From the NCBI GenBank assembly GCA_027943335.1, contig BSBK01003558.1:293729-357728 (forward strand): a stretch of DNA of 64,000 bases, in the 5' to 3' direction. Source of the DNA: Chamaecyparis obtusa (Eukaryota; Streptophyta; Pinopsida; Cupressales; Cupressaceae). Positions 46,691 to 56,950 of the stretch are shown here, piece after piece. The notes below the pieces were generated by a model. The model saw only the letters and a list, made by a program, of their open reading frames with translations, had not been told where the DNA came from and searched no databases. How positions within the stretch are numbered: position 1 is the first letter of the stretch; every line of letters starts with the position of its first letter. The position numbers were made by a program, and so were the translations under genes.

Positions 46691-47559
46691 CTCCAAATAC
46701 TTTTGATAGTGAATTACTTAGTTTTTATTTTAGAAGGTCTACTTGGGGACACACCACCTGAAGGGATGACCTTAACTCTTGTGTTCTAGTGGAGTATAAA
46801 TATCGGGAGGTGAATCCAAAGACACCTCTCTTGGTAATTGAGTTTGATATCACTCTTGGCTAAGCCTCAAAGAACTTTATACCTTTGAGAAGTGAAGGAG
46901 GAGATTTGGGTTACCGTCTCCCCTCGGCTATGTGATTTTAGATTCTTCTCATCTACGGATTTGGGCCTCATGTACCTTGTGTATATCAAGGAATCCTCTT
47001 AGAAAGCCACGTATATCCTTGTAGATAGCTTGTTAAGGTTTTGTTGTGTTCTATGTGCCTGCTAAAATATTTTCAAGAACATACACAAGTAGAACCTTTA
47101 AGGAGTAAGAATACTAAGTCACTATCTTTGTTCATGCGCAAGGTTGCTTTGTCCCTTGCCCATTGCTTGAAGACTGTTTACTTGAACTCCCTGGTTGATG
47201 TTCTATGTGCTTGATCATCATTGTGAAATCTTTTGAAAGATCTAATTGGAATATTGAAACTGAGTTTCATCCTGCTATAGTGAGTTCTCCTTAGAAGCTT
47301 GGTCTTCCTTGGTCAGTCCAGGTCAGATCCTAGGTGTTGTCATGTTGCTCAACATCTCAATGAACGTTATGGTATCAATTGCACAAGATGACTCTTAGTC
47401 TTCTTCTTCCTTCTCTATTTCCCATATTCTTCTAAAGTCTTCTATTCCCATGGAAAATTCTTCCTCTTCTTCTTGATTCTTTTCCTCTTACTATCTAGTC
47501 TACCTTCTTCTATTCATCTATTCATTTATTCTACGCTTGATTCCTCCTCTTCTAGAACC

Positions 47560-48711
47560 ATGAATTTCAACTATCTTGTTAAGGAACCTCTCTTGAGAAT
47601 AGATGATCTTGAACTCATTGCTCAATTTGAAGAGTATCTTTATTCCTCCAATAGTCCTTCTAAATATCTCATGGGTGATAAACTTATTGTAAAAATAAAA
47701 GAAAAGAAGATTAAATCAGATGCCTTTGCTAGGATCATAGACATGATCATATCACAACCTCCTTCTTCTAAACATTCTTCATCATCTAAGTTTTCTCATT
47801 CTTCCTCATCTTCCAAATCTTACCATGACTCTTCTAAACATTATTCAAATTCCTCATTATCCAAGTCCTCTTCCTACACTAGGTCTTCACCTTCCTCTTC
47901 TTCACAATCTCATTCTTCTTCTACTTCTTCAAAGAGCCTTACTTCTCTTCAGAAGACATACCATAAAGAGCAACGTGATAGTCCTTATGATGCCTCTTCC
48001 ACAAAGAGTGACACACCCACCTATGATGACTATGATGACTATGATGATGGACAATGTAGTGATGCCTATGAAACTTCTATTCATAAGAGTCCTCCTCATT
48101 GTGTGCTCGTGCTTGCTAAAGGGTCATCCTATTGGGTAGATCATGATGGTGATTCGTATGATTCTGATTTTGAAAGAAACTTTGATGAGTTTTGTGAACA
48201 ATACCTTGATTATAATCTAGCTACTACTGTTGAGGAATATAAAATGCACCGTGCTGATTTGAAATGTAAATATTATAAGAATCCTTCCTCTAAGAACATT
48301 CATGCTGAAAATAAAGATGACACTCTCAAGCAAGATCATGTTAATGCTAAACCTTTGTCTTGTGATGGTTCCCTTCCATCCCCTACTTCCTCTAATACCC
48401 ATACATTTCCTAAAGCTTTTGAATATTTCACAAATCCTTCATCCAACAAAAGTCCTAATACTTTTCATGTGGTTCCCTATAGTTATTCTCAAGGGCTATC
48501 TCTTAAAGAAACTCAAGCTAATCTTCACTTGGCTGCAAATACTTTCAATAATGTCAAACCTAAAGAGCCTAAGCCTTTATGCACTATAATGTCTACTTCA
48601 GCTAGTCCTTCACCATCTCTTCCAAAGTCTTCCATACAATTCCAACCTACTTCCTTGTCCTTAGAAGCGGCTCCATGTCAAGAGGACTTTAAAAATAAAA
48701 TAAAAATATAA
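47560..48711 (+). CDS. LARD-A ORF1: Ser-rich, Asp-rich protein of unknown function
   Basis: 383 codons from the ATG at 47560 (MNFNYLVKEPLLRIDDLEL). The N-terminal ~65 residues look folded (LIAQFEEYLYSSNSPSKY, KIKSDAFARIIDMII). A long serine-rich stretch follows (residues ~70-135), then YDDYDDYDDGQ (about 48024-48056), then SYWVDHDGDSYDSDFERNFD and EEYKMHRADLKCKYYK (48130-48270), and a Ser/Pro-rich tail. There is no signal peptide, membrane segment or catalytic motif I recognise. It stops in an A-rich run (48690-48712), and ORF2 continues in another frame. A single ancestral ORF split by a frameshift is likely. It might be a very divergent gag, but no capsid or knuckle motif is visible. Confidence 0.5.
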   Translation: MNFNYLVKEPLLRIDDLELIAQFEEYLYSSNSPSKYLMGDKLIVKIKEKKIKSDAFARIIDMIISQPPSSKHSSSSKFSHSSSSSKSYHDSSKHYSNSSLSKSSSYTRSSPSSSSQSHSSSTSSKSLTSLQKTYHKEQRDSPYDASSTKSDTPTYDDYDDYDDGQCSDAYETSIHKSPPHCVLVLAKGSSYWVDHDGDSYDSDFERNFDEFCEQYLDYNLATTVEEYKMHRADLKCKYYKNPSSKNIHAENKDDTLKQDHVNAKPLSCDGSLPSPTSSNTHTFPKAFEYFTNPSSNKSPNTFHVVPYSYSQGLSLKETQANLHLAANTFNNVKPKEPKPLCTIMSTSASPSPSLPKSSIQFQPTSLSLEAAPCQEDFKNKIKI

Positions 48712-48737
48712 AGAAAGATCAAGATCAAGAACCCTCC

Positions 48738-49805
48738 ATGTCATCCAATCCTATTTATGATGTCTCTCATTCATTTCATGGTTCTTTCAATCCTTTACGC
48801 CCTTCCTCATTCATTCCACCATCTCCTAAGCAAGATCAAGCTACTACTTACACCATTGAGCTTATTGATAATCAAAATAACCTTACCCCATTTGCACTTT
48901 CCAAAGATGATACTTCTTTTAAAGTTATTAAAAATTTTGTTGTTACTTCTGATGTAAAGCCTATTGAAAATTGAAAGAAAGTTGATACGCTTATGCTACC
49001 CAATGATCCTTGTCAAGATCAAAGTCTTCCATCTTTTTGTTCTACCACTCCATGTTCACTTTCACTTTCTACTCTTCTTAAGTCTTCGCACGCTTTGAAC
49101 AATTCTATCAACGAAGTTGCTCCTATTCAAGATGTGCACAATCCTATTGAAAATCCTAATGCTCATTCTAAAGATGTTGATGTCCTTGGTTGTCATATAG
49201 ATGTTGATGAACTTATTGATTATCCTTTTGCATCTTCCACATCTATCCTTGGACCTCCTCCACCAATACTAATGGCTTCATGTCTTCCTTCCATCTTGGG
49301 TCTTTATGTCCCTTCACTTTCCCCTCCTAACTCTCCTAATTCATCATCCATTTTGGGTCCTTACGTCCCTCCATCTCCCATCTTTCCTCAAGATCAACAT
49401 AGATGCATACCCTTGAATCATTTTCATCCACCCACCCATTTAAACCAGTCATGTTATTCTCCTTCTTCCACAAGTCCCAAGTCTTTTGGAAGTAACTTGA
49501 ATGTTCAATACAAGAAAAAGAAGCAATACAAGAATCCATCAAAAAAAGATCACCATGTCTCCTCTAATCGACATGGGGGCATAAAGTCAAAAGAGATATC
49601 TAAAAAGAAAACTACAAGACAAGTATGGTTTCCAAAATCCATCATTCAAGATATTCTCTTTAAGACATCAAAAGGAAATAAAAAGCCTAAGGCTATATGG
49701 ATTCCAAAGTCTCTCCTGAAAGAGTCTAATGTTGAACAAAAAGTGAAGTTGACATTCAAGCTTCCAAAGGCTTCCATTTCATCTCTTTCCACAAACATTC
49801 TTTAA
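48738..49805 (+). pseudogene. LARD-A ORF2: continuation of ORF1 in another frame
   Basis: Starts MSSNPIYDVSHSFHGSFNPL and runs to 49805 with one in-frame TGA at 48972-48974, about 355 codons. It is Pro/Ser-rich (SILGPPPPILMASCLPSILG), with a basic C-terminus (YKKKKQYKNPSKKDHH, KSKEISKKKTTRQVWFPKS, GNKKPKAIWIPKSLL). The repeated VWFPKS and IWIPKSLL modules at 49627-49730 are notable. Read together with ORF1, the region is about 750 codons. Function unknown. Confidence 0.45.
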
Positions 49806-52800
49806 TTCCATGCACCTAAACCACAACCTCTGCTAAATATTCACCATATTCCTTCACGAATTCCTTCATTCAAGTTTCCTCCACCCTCTCGCCACCCTTC
49901 AAGGTGTGTGTTGATTTTGATCTTTCCTTCCTTTCCATCTACCTTTCCACAATCCTTCCATTCATTATCCTTCTACCTTCTATCATTTTTCTTCATTTTC
50001 CTATTTCTCCTATCTTCCAACCTCACTTGCTTTGCATAAAAACTTTATCCTCCATTTTTCTCTTCCATTTTCCTTTCCCTATCAACATCTTTGAGCATAT
50101 CATTTTGAATCCTTGATATATCATGGTTTATCCTTTCAAAGAGCATTATCTAAAAAGCTTGCCTTCTTCCAAAAAATCAAAAAATGCAAAAAAATTCAAA
50201 AAAATAGAAAAAAAGAAAAAAGAAAGAAAAAAAAAAATTGAAAATGTGCCATGGTGAAAACCTAGAAACAGGTGCCTTGGTAGAAAAAGTAAAGAGAAAT
50301 AAATTTGTCCTATGGTGAAAACCACTCCCTTGTGGTGCCTTGGATAAGTACCATGATGAAAACTTGACAATCAGGCATCATGTGTAGTTCTTCTACATAT
50401 TTCATCCATTCCATCTTCTCTCTTTGATCTTGACAATGCTAACGTATACTTGAATATTTGGCTATCTTGTGAGCTATCTTACAATGATCTTGCTTTCATT
50501 CCATTCATGTTTAGCCTTCATATTTATTTTCTTCCATTCTTTTTAGCCTTTCGCTATCTTTTTCCCATTTGGTCTTGATCTAATAAAAAAAGAGTAAAAC
50601 ATGATGCTATGAAACCTCTTGACATGTCTACTCCTTTGGACTGCATCCTTCCTTCTTTTGCAGTGTGGTTTTGTGACTTATCCTATGCTAGCCTTTCATT
50701 ACTTGTCCAAATGTGCTTTACACGACAATTTTTTTTCCCTAGGTTGGGTACTCTTGAGGAGTTTGACCTTGAATATTTCTTCCCTCCATTTGCCTTCATT
50801 CTATTTTCTCCCATCTCATTCGCCAGCTTGCTCATCCTTCTTGTCCTCCACCCTGCAACATTTTGGGACTACACGATGTGATCTTGCTTGGGAGTTTGAT
50901 GCCCATTTTGTCTAGGGGCATCCTTTGTACATATTTTATGATCCTGAAAAAATAATAAAAAAATTGATATACAATGCTGAAAAAATCCTAAAAAGCATAA
51001 AAAGTCTTGAAAAAATATAAAAAAATAAAAAAATGCAAAAGTTCAAAAAAATAGAAAAAGTGCCTTGGTGAAAACCTGGAAACAAGCGCCTTGGTGGCAA
51101 AAATATTTTTAAAAAAAAAAAAATTGAAAAAAGAAAAAATTGCAATAAATCCAAGTGGTGAAAACCTGGAAACATGCGCTACTTGAGGCCTTTGCACCCC
51201 TATTTGTTAAGCATACGTCCTCGACACTAAACCTTTCTCCATCATGTCTTGACCTTATTTGGCTTAGTTTGGAATTGGTCTTTATTTTTATCTAGGGGGC
51301 ATACCTATTAGCATAGGTCCTTTAGGTGCATTTGTCTCTTGGGGCATTTTACAAACAGGTGTTTTTCAACACCATCCCAGATGGTGTTTTTCAACACTAC
51401 CCTTGCGTCGAGTGTTTCTTAACACTTATCAGATGTCTTACCCAATAGTCTAAGTATGATGTGATATTTCTCATTTTCAGATGCGATGATCAGATTTTGA
51501 CTCTATGACCAACACACACGCACTTAAACAATCAACTGGTTTGAGATATGTTGACTTTATTTTTCTTTGTGTGTTGTCTATGAGGATTTATTTGTTGAGT
51601 GGTCTCTCCCTGAGAAGTTTTCAATGATGCATAGCTAGAAGACTGAGGGTATGAGAACATGTTTTATTTATTTATCTGCTTGTGGGTATATTTTGTTGGT
51701 CCTAACTGTCATGAGTATTTATGTTGGTCTTACTTGACACTAGGGATTGACAAGGAATTATCCTTGACTATTTTGCGAGTGCATGCTTCTAGTTATCCTG
51801 ACTTTCATGTGTCTTGATACAAGCATAATCTTTCCATTTCAAACTTAGGCAATCTCATTGCATTAGTCATCTTGATCTCCATGTCTTTGATGCCTAGGTG
51901 AGATTTCCACATTTCTATCTAATAAAGATCATATTCATATCCACATAGTTATGCTAGTGTGCATTGTATGATCTTGCAACACTACCAATAACATTTGATG
52001 ATGATAATTAGATGTCTATAGGCGTTGTGACCTTGTAAGTCAACCACTTTCATAGTAGCTTGCATTCTTAAGTTCATCATAGTTTAGTTTTGGATCTTGC
52101 ATATGGAGAGAGCTCTCCTTTTTATCATCTACGGACTAGTTGGTCAACTATGCTCATTTTCTGATTCTTCTTGATCATATCTTTCATTTCTGGTCTTTCA
52201 TATCACATCATTTTCTATCCATTTTCAAACTCGAAATCAAAATTTGAGTCATGTTTCCAAGCTTTCTCATTCTTCTATGCAGTTGACTAACCTTTTGAGG
52301 CATAATTCTTTGATCTTTGATGGAATTTCTTCCTTTCCATGTCTTCCAAACTTTCAGTCTTTCATTCACCCCTTTCGCTTTCTCTCTCTGAGTTTTGACT
52401 TAATTTTTATCCTATATCTTTCCCAGTCAAACCTCATCAACCTGGGGCATATCTTCACTGTTTGATGGTTATCTTATCATGCTCCATCCTTTGATTATGA
52501 TTTATTATGATTTGATCATCTTTATCAATTTTTTGCTTCTCCTCTACCTGATTTTGATTCTAAGGGGGCAGTACCTATGGGATTCTCATCCCTGATTTCC
52601 TTGATTTTTCTGATTCAGACATCTTTTTTTAGCTTTTGCTCAAATTTGAGATTCTTATCTCTTACTTTGAATTTGATCCCGAATCGACCTCATGTTCAAA
52701 GTCCTTTGTTTATGCTTTGTCCAGATGTGATCCCGAATCGACCTCATATCTAAGTTGTTTTGTGATCCCAGATCGATCTCACATTTCAACTTCATTCTTT

Positions 52801-52849
52801 GACTACATGTGTTCCCAAATCGATCACACATTAGTCAAAGAGGGGCAAA
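49806..52849 (+). other. LARD-A 3' non-coding interior
   Basis: No gene seen. A-rich blocks (50160-50240, 50945-51150) are tied to the motif GGTGAAAACCTGGAAACA with G-C-rich partners (50254, 50313, 51069, 51155). Such 'gtgaaaacc' strings occur in several plant gypsy elements. Just before the polypurine tract, four copies of a GATCCCGAATCGACCTCAT-like motif start at 52675, 52729, 52764 and 52811. Confidence 0.5.
52837..52849 (+). promoter_or_regulatory. LARD-A polypurine tract
   Basis: AAAGAGGGGCAAA directly before the 3' LTR start TGTATGCACC. Confidence 0.8.
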
Positions 52850-53848
52850 TGTATGCACCCAAAAATGGTCGCCTAGACTTTGGGCCCCATTTATTTGATT
52901 TATCAATCTTGAATCAGTTTTATCAATAATCAATATTTTCAACATTATCAATTTCTTGATTAAGTCTTAATTTCGATCATATATTGGATTTTTATCCTAT
53001 GGGTTAACCATTTATCCTAAGTTTTTATTTACTTAAAAAGAATATTTCCTCTCCTTTTATTAAATAAAAAAACTTCACCTTTTCCTCTTATCCTAAGTTG
53101 CACAAATAAAACACTATTCTTATTTTATAAAAAGAGAAAAGCACTTTTTGTCTCATATGGACATAAAGTCAACTCCTATTTTCCTATTGGAGGATACTTG
53201 TGCACATGGATTACTCCTCTTTCAAGCTCCACCATTGATTGAGACTTTTGCCTCTTAATCTCCATGGTCCATTCCTTTGCATTTCATATAAAAAGATAGC
53301 TCTCTCTTTCATTTGCATATCCATCTCTTTCATACTATTGTTATGCTACAAGTTTTCTAGGTGCATTTGGAGCTTTTGGAGATCATTGCTACATCAAGTT
53401 CTTCTTGGATTTCCTCATTGCTTCATAGTTTAGACTTCATTTCTTGCATTATCATAGCATCCATAGCTTCATTTCATAGCTTAGTTTCCTTTTATGCAAT
53501 AGATTAGATTCACATAGCTTAATTAGGGGAATTGTAATCCATTGCTATTTCTTTTCATAGTTGCATTGTACTTTCATTTTGATAGATTAACCTTGCATAT
53601 TCATATTAGTTTGCATTGCATTTTCATAGTGATTCTTGGGGATATTGGCATTCTTGCCCTTGTCTTCATTGTGAATCTCTCATTGTGTGGTTGACTAGCA
53701 AGGTCATATGCTTCATAGCTCTAGCTGAGAGAAAATTCATAATCTTGCAACTCCATGCATAGAGAGCTATGGATCGATTTGTGAGGGCTTATTGTTGAGT
53801 TTTCTTGCATGTAAGGATCCATACAAGTGCACTACTTTTGTGTGTATA
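52850..53848 (+). repeat. LARD-A 3' LTR
   Basis: 999 bp, same length as the 5' LTR and very similar along its whole length. It is followed by the TSD GTATT. Confidence 0.92.
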
Positions 53849-53853
53849 GTATT

Positions 53854-55228
53854 CATCTTTTATCCATACAATCTGATAGGCTTTAGATGAGTCAACCTCT
53901 ACAAATTAAATTTTTCAACCAACTACTCTGAGGAAAGATTATCAAAACTGTCACTTTTTATGACAAAATTACACACCTTGTTTTGTACCTTACTTTGGGT
54001 TCTAAACAAATTCTTCATCTGTATCAATTCCTTCACTTTTTCTCTATGATATAGGACTCTCTTGGTCATCAAGGTTGTACATTCCTCTACTTGATTGTTG
54101 TTCACTGAACTAGTGCATTATTCATCACCAAATGTTGTTCTCCTACTGCCTTCTGCCTTATTATTAGAGTTACTTTTCTTGCATTCAAAGGCTCTATGTC
54201 CTACTTCACCATATTTTAAACAAGTGCCACTGAACTCCCTCCTTTCACCACTACCTTGTCCTTCATTTTGGTAGGAACTCATGTCATTCGTCCTATATCA
54301 ATAATTGTCATTCACTTCTAACTCAAATTTTCCCTGATCAATAGAAGATCTACCTATACCTCTTTGACTCCACTCATGCCTTTTGTTCAACTTCTCTTCA
54401 GCCTTCAAGGCCCTCTTGTAAGCCTATTCCACACTCCTGATCTGCAACAAGCTAATTTTATCTTGTATGGACATCTTCAAACCATTAAGGTAGCGAGTAA
54501 CTTATTCATCCTTGTCATCTATATGACCAAATCTAATGTTCAACTTATAGAACTCCTCAATATAACTCTTAACACTTAGGTCTCTTTGCTTTAAGTTCTA
54601 CAACTTTCTAAAAAAACATACTTGGTAGTCCTCACTCAAAACTTATCCTTCAACTTATTCACCATCCTTTCCCAAGATTTGATCTTGTCTTTACCTCTTC
54701 TCTATTGATCTATCTGTAGATGTTCCCACCATAAGGATACATGTCCTTTTAGCTTAGTGTAGACATACTTTACTTTCTTCTCTTCACTAGTTCCTTCAAG
54801 CTTGAAATATTTTTCCATCTCTATGATCTAATCTATCAATTCATCAACGTATAGGTTTTCATGATAATTAGGTGGATCAAAATGAGGTCTCCTATTAACA
54901 TTAATCAAGGCTAGGATGAACCTCTCCTATTCATGATTCAATTCTGGTTATTCCTCATTGTTCTCTCCTTCTACTATTAATGGATCTTGATTTTTCTCAT
55001 CTTCATCTTCATCACTTGCATCTTATATATGCTTCCCTCTCCTTTGATCAGTCTTTGTACTACTTCCAATCTCGTAAAAAATTGTCTCAAAAAATCTACG
55101 ATCGTTGGATCTGTATTCCTTTCTCAACCTATAGTGTTGCTCCTAGCCATTTTTACAAACCCTATAAGATGTAGGTCAGATTCTTTCAACCACCACCCCA
55201 CAAGCAAGCCCTAGGTTGAAAAACCTTT
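53854..55228 (-). pseudogene. gypsy-A gag and protease N-terminal part
   Basis: The minus-strand reading from about 55228 gives a decayed capsid region. Near 54300-54150 it reads MSSYQNEGQGSGERREFSG then CLKYGEVGHRAFEC, a CX2CX4HX4C knuckle whose second Cys is Tyr. Downstream, a serine/threonine-rich linker leads toward protease, which is cut by LARD-A at 53849. Stops are frequent. Gag would form the particle that packages element RNA. Confidence 0.72.
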
Positions 55229-55241
55229 CTTTGTTACCACT
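55229..55241 (-). promoter_or_regulatory. gypsy-A primer-binding site
   Basis: The minus strand reads AGTGGTAACAAAG directly after the LTR end TGCATCA. It is a mutated form of the usual (A)GTGGTATCAGAG. Confidence 0.65.
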
Positions 55242-55995
55242 TGATGCAGTCAAGGATGGAGGAACCTATAATAGATCAGTCCAATCCTTGCAGCCAACTT
55301 AACACAATGGAAACAAAAGCCAAGATGAAAATAAATGAGAGATCAACCTTCTATTATTATCAAAAAATCAATTACAACCAATCTGCAACATGCAATCTGA
55401 CATGCCAAGCATACATTGCAGATTATGATAAAAAATTGCTTACAAACCTAGCCAACTATGGCCAAATAATCTTATAAAAATTACCTATCCCTTAGGAATT
55501 AGTCTATAAACTTATATAGCCGTTACAATCATCAGTCATCCCAGAAAAGATCACATTTCCCAATAATAGAGAAAATGTGTTACAAAAAATGAGTTGGCAC
55601 CCAAATCATCTGAAACAACCTCAAATAAATAAAATAAGAGATGTGATCATACAAAAGTGTCACCCTCAAACGTAACAATGAGCTAGAACGATCGCAATTT
55701 CAAAAATTCCAATCAGTAGATTAGAAAATTGACTGGGAAATACAAAGACTGATTGGAAAATGAAGAATAAGAAAGTCTCACAAAAAATATACAAAATCTC
55801 ATGTGTGATGAAACCAAATGAGGTGCGATCATAGGATAAGGTCCAACACGAAGCCCCAAACACATTGTAGAAACCAAAACCCAAAAGAAAAAGCACAGAT
55901 CGATCAGAATAAAAAATACTAGACTAATCAAACATGAAACAAATATATTTTTGGTTGATGCAAAATTTCTTAGATCCCAAGATGCTTCTACATCT
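55242..55995 (-). repeat. gypsy-A 5' LTR
   Basis: 754 bp, homologous to 1704-2403. The minus-strand start AGATGTAGAAGC is a mutated TGATG. It is followed on the plus strand by the TSD ATATC. Confidence 0.88.
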
Positions 55996-56000
55996 ATATC

Positions 56001-56249
56001 TTTAATAGGGTTGTTGTGCCGGTACATCATCTTGTGGGTTTGATCTCCATCGTGATTTTTTAGTTAACAAGGTTTCCACACAAAAAATTCAAATGTTATA
56101 TGTTTGTATGCTCGTGGTTCACTAATTTAATATTTATCATTCTAATTTAAGTTTTATGGTTAAGTGTTGGGTCACGAAGTTTTGGAATTAATTGACACAA
56201 CTGATTCACACCCCCCCTCTTACTTGTATGTGCTACCTTATTTACAACA
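56001..56249 (+). repeat. Copia LTR 3' portion, probable
   Basis: GGGTTGTTGTGCCGGTACATC, then GGTTTCCACAC, then CTGATTCACACCCCCCCTCT (56203-56220) follow the order seen in the 3' part of copia-B's LTR. Its upstream part may be 690-1703 on the far side of gypsy-A. Confidence 0.4.
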
Positions 56250-56950
56250 AGAACATTTAAACATTATATCATTTTGGACAAATAATTTTGGGGAATGTAG
56301 ATCCTATTATCATGCTTGTATAAAAATTTGGGCCACTTTAGTCAAGACTAGGTTGTCCAAGGTGACCTAGACCCTGAATTTTTTACCCAAAGTTTTAGGA
56401 TCATCATATGGTAGTCTTACCCTTTCTAAAACTACTCCCGATGTGAAAATTAATGATTATAATTCATCAAAATGGTGGTTTCACTTTAAAATTCCTATAT
56501 AAGGCATCTCCCTTAATTCATTTCAACATTTCATTATCACAACACTTCAAGAGAAGTTCTGGTTCAAAGAGGAAAAAAAAACTACATCTAGGCATCTTCA
56601 ATTATTCCTTTAATTATGATTTCATGATGTTTTATCATTGTATTGTGTCAACACATAGAAGACTTATCCTAAGATCATTGCATCATTAATTTGAGGTATA
56701 ATCATTTCAATAAAGAATTACATTCAAGCATTTCAATTTAGATTTCAATTTCAATTCATCATCATTGTAGGGTAGAGTCCCAACCTAGGGTTTTACTAAG
56801 ACAATAACCTACATAGACCCAAACACTATTTTCCTCCTCTTGTGTGTAAATGTATTGTTACCATTTTTGTTACCAAGCTCAATCAAATGAGCTGTCATGT
56901 TTTAAAAATGTTTAAGGTGCATTTTTGTTTATGCTGAAACACATACATAT
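56250..56950 (+). repeat. LTR-like stretch with promoter and poly(A) signal
   Basis: TATA box CTATATAAGGC at about 56495-56505, a CA-rich likely start region (TTTCATTATCACAACACTTC), an AATAAA at about 56709-56715, and a following T/C-rich tail. This is the layout of a retrotransposon U3-R-U5. No second copy is in the window, so the borders are unknown. Confidence 0.35.

Larger units (their letters stand above)
43831..53848 (+). mobile_element. LARD-A: 10.0-kb non-autonomous gypsy-like element
   Basis: Two 999-bp LTRs (43831-44829 and 52850-53848), perfect TSD GTATT (43826-43830 and 53849-53853), a primer-site-like sequence after the 5' LTR and a polypurine tract before the 3' LTR. Equal LTR lengths and very similar sequence make it one of the youngest insertions here. 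The 8.0-kb interior lacks gag zinc knuckles, protease, RT and integrase. It holds a 44-bp tandem array, a Ser/Asp-rich ORF region, and repeated ggtgaaaacctggaaac motifs. The LTR ends are TG...TA rather than TG...CA. Confidence 0.9.
1704..55995 (-). mobile_element. gypsy-A: Ty3/gypsy chromovirus, shattered by four insertions
   Basis: This is a single minus-strand element. In transcriptional order it has the 5' LTR (55995-55242), primer site, gag with a zinc knuckle (about 55235-53854), protease (53853 and 43830-43646), RT and RNase H (35688-34336), RNase H end, integrase and chromodomain (33937-33914 and 4059-2404), and the 3' LTR (2403-1704). TSDs are GTATC (1699-1703) and ATATC (55996-56000). 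The termini are TGATG/CATCA-like with one mutation at the outer side of each copy. Subtracting element C, the LINE, copia-B with its duplicated flank, and LARD-A with their TSDs leaves about 6.06 kb, a normal chromovirus length. All reading frames carry stops and frameshifts, so it is dead. Confidence 0.88.

Noticed and set aside
47825..48139. Second plus-strand ORF inside LARD-A ORF1 (104 codons, Leu/Met-rich)
   Set aside because: Overlaps the better ORF1 frame and is explained by the repeated serine codons and GATGACTAT repeats read in another frame.
49904..50915. Hydrophobic ORFs suggesting small membrane proteins (49904-50116, 50609-50915)
   Set aside because: They come from T/C-rich DNA of the LARD-A 3' interior, where Phe, Leu and Ser codons give false hydrophobic frames on either strand.
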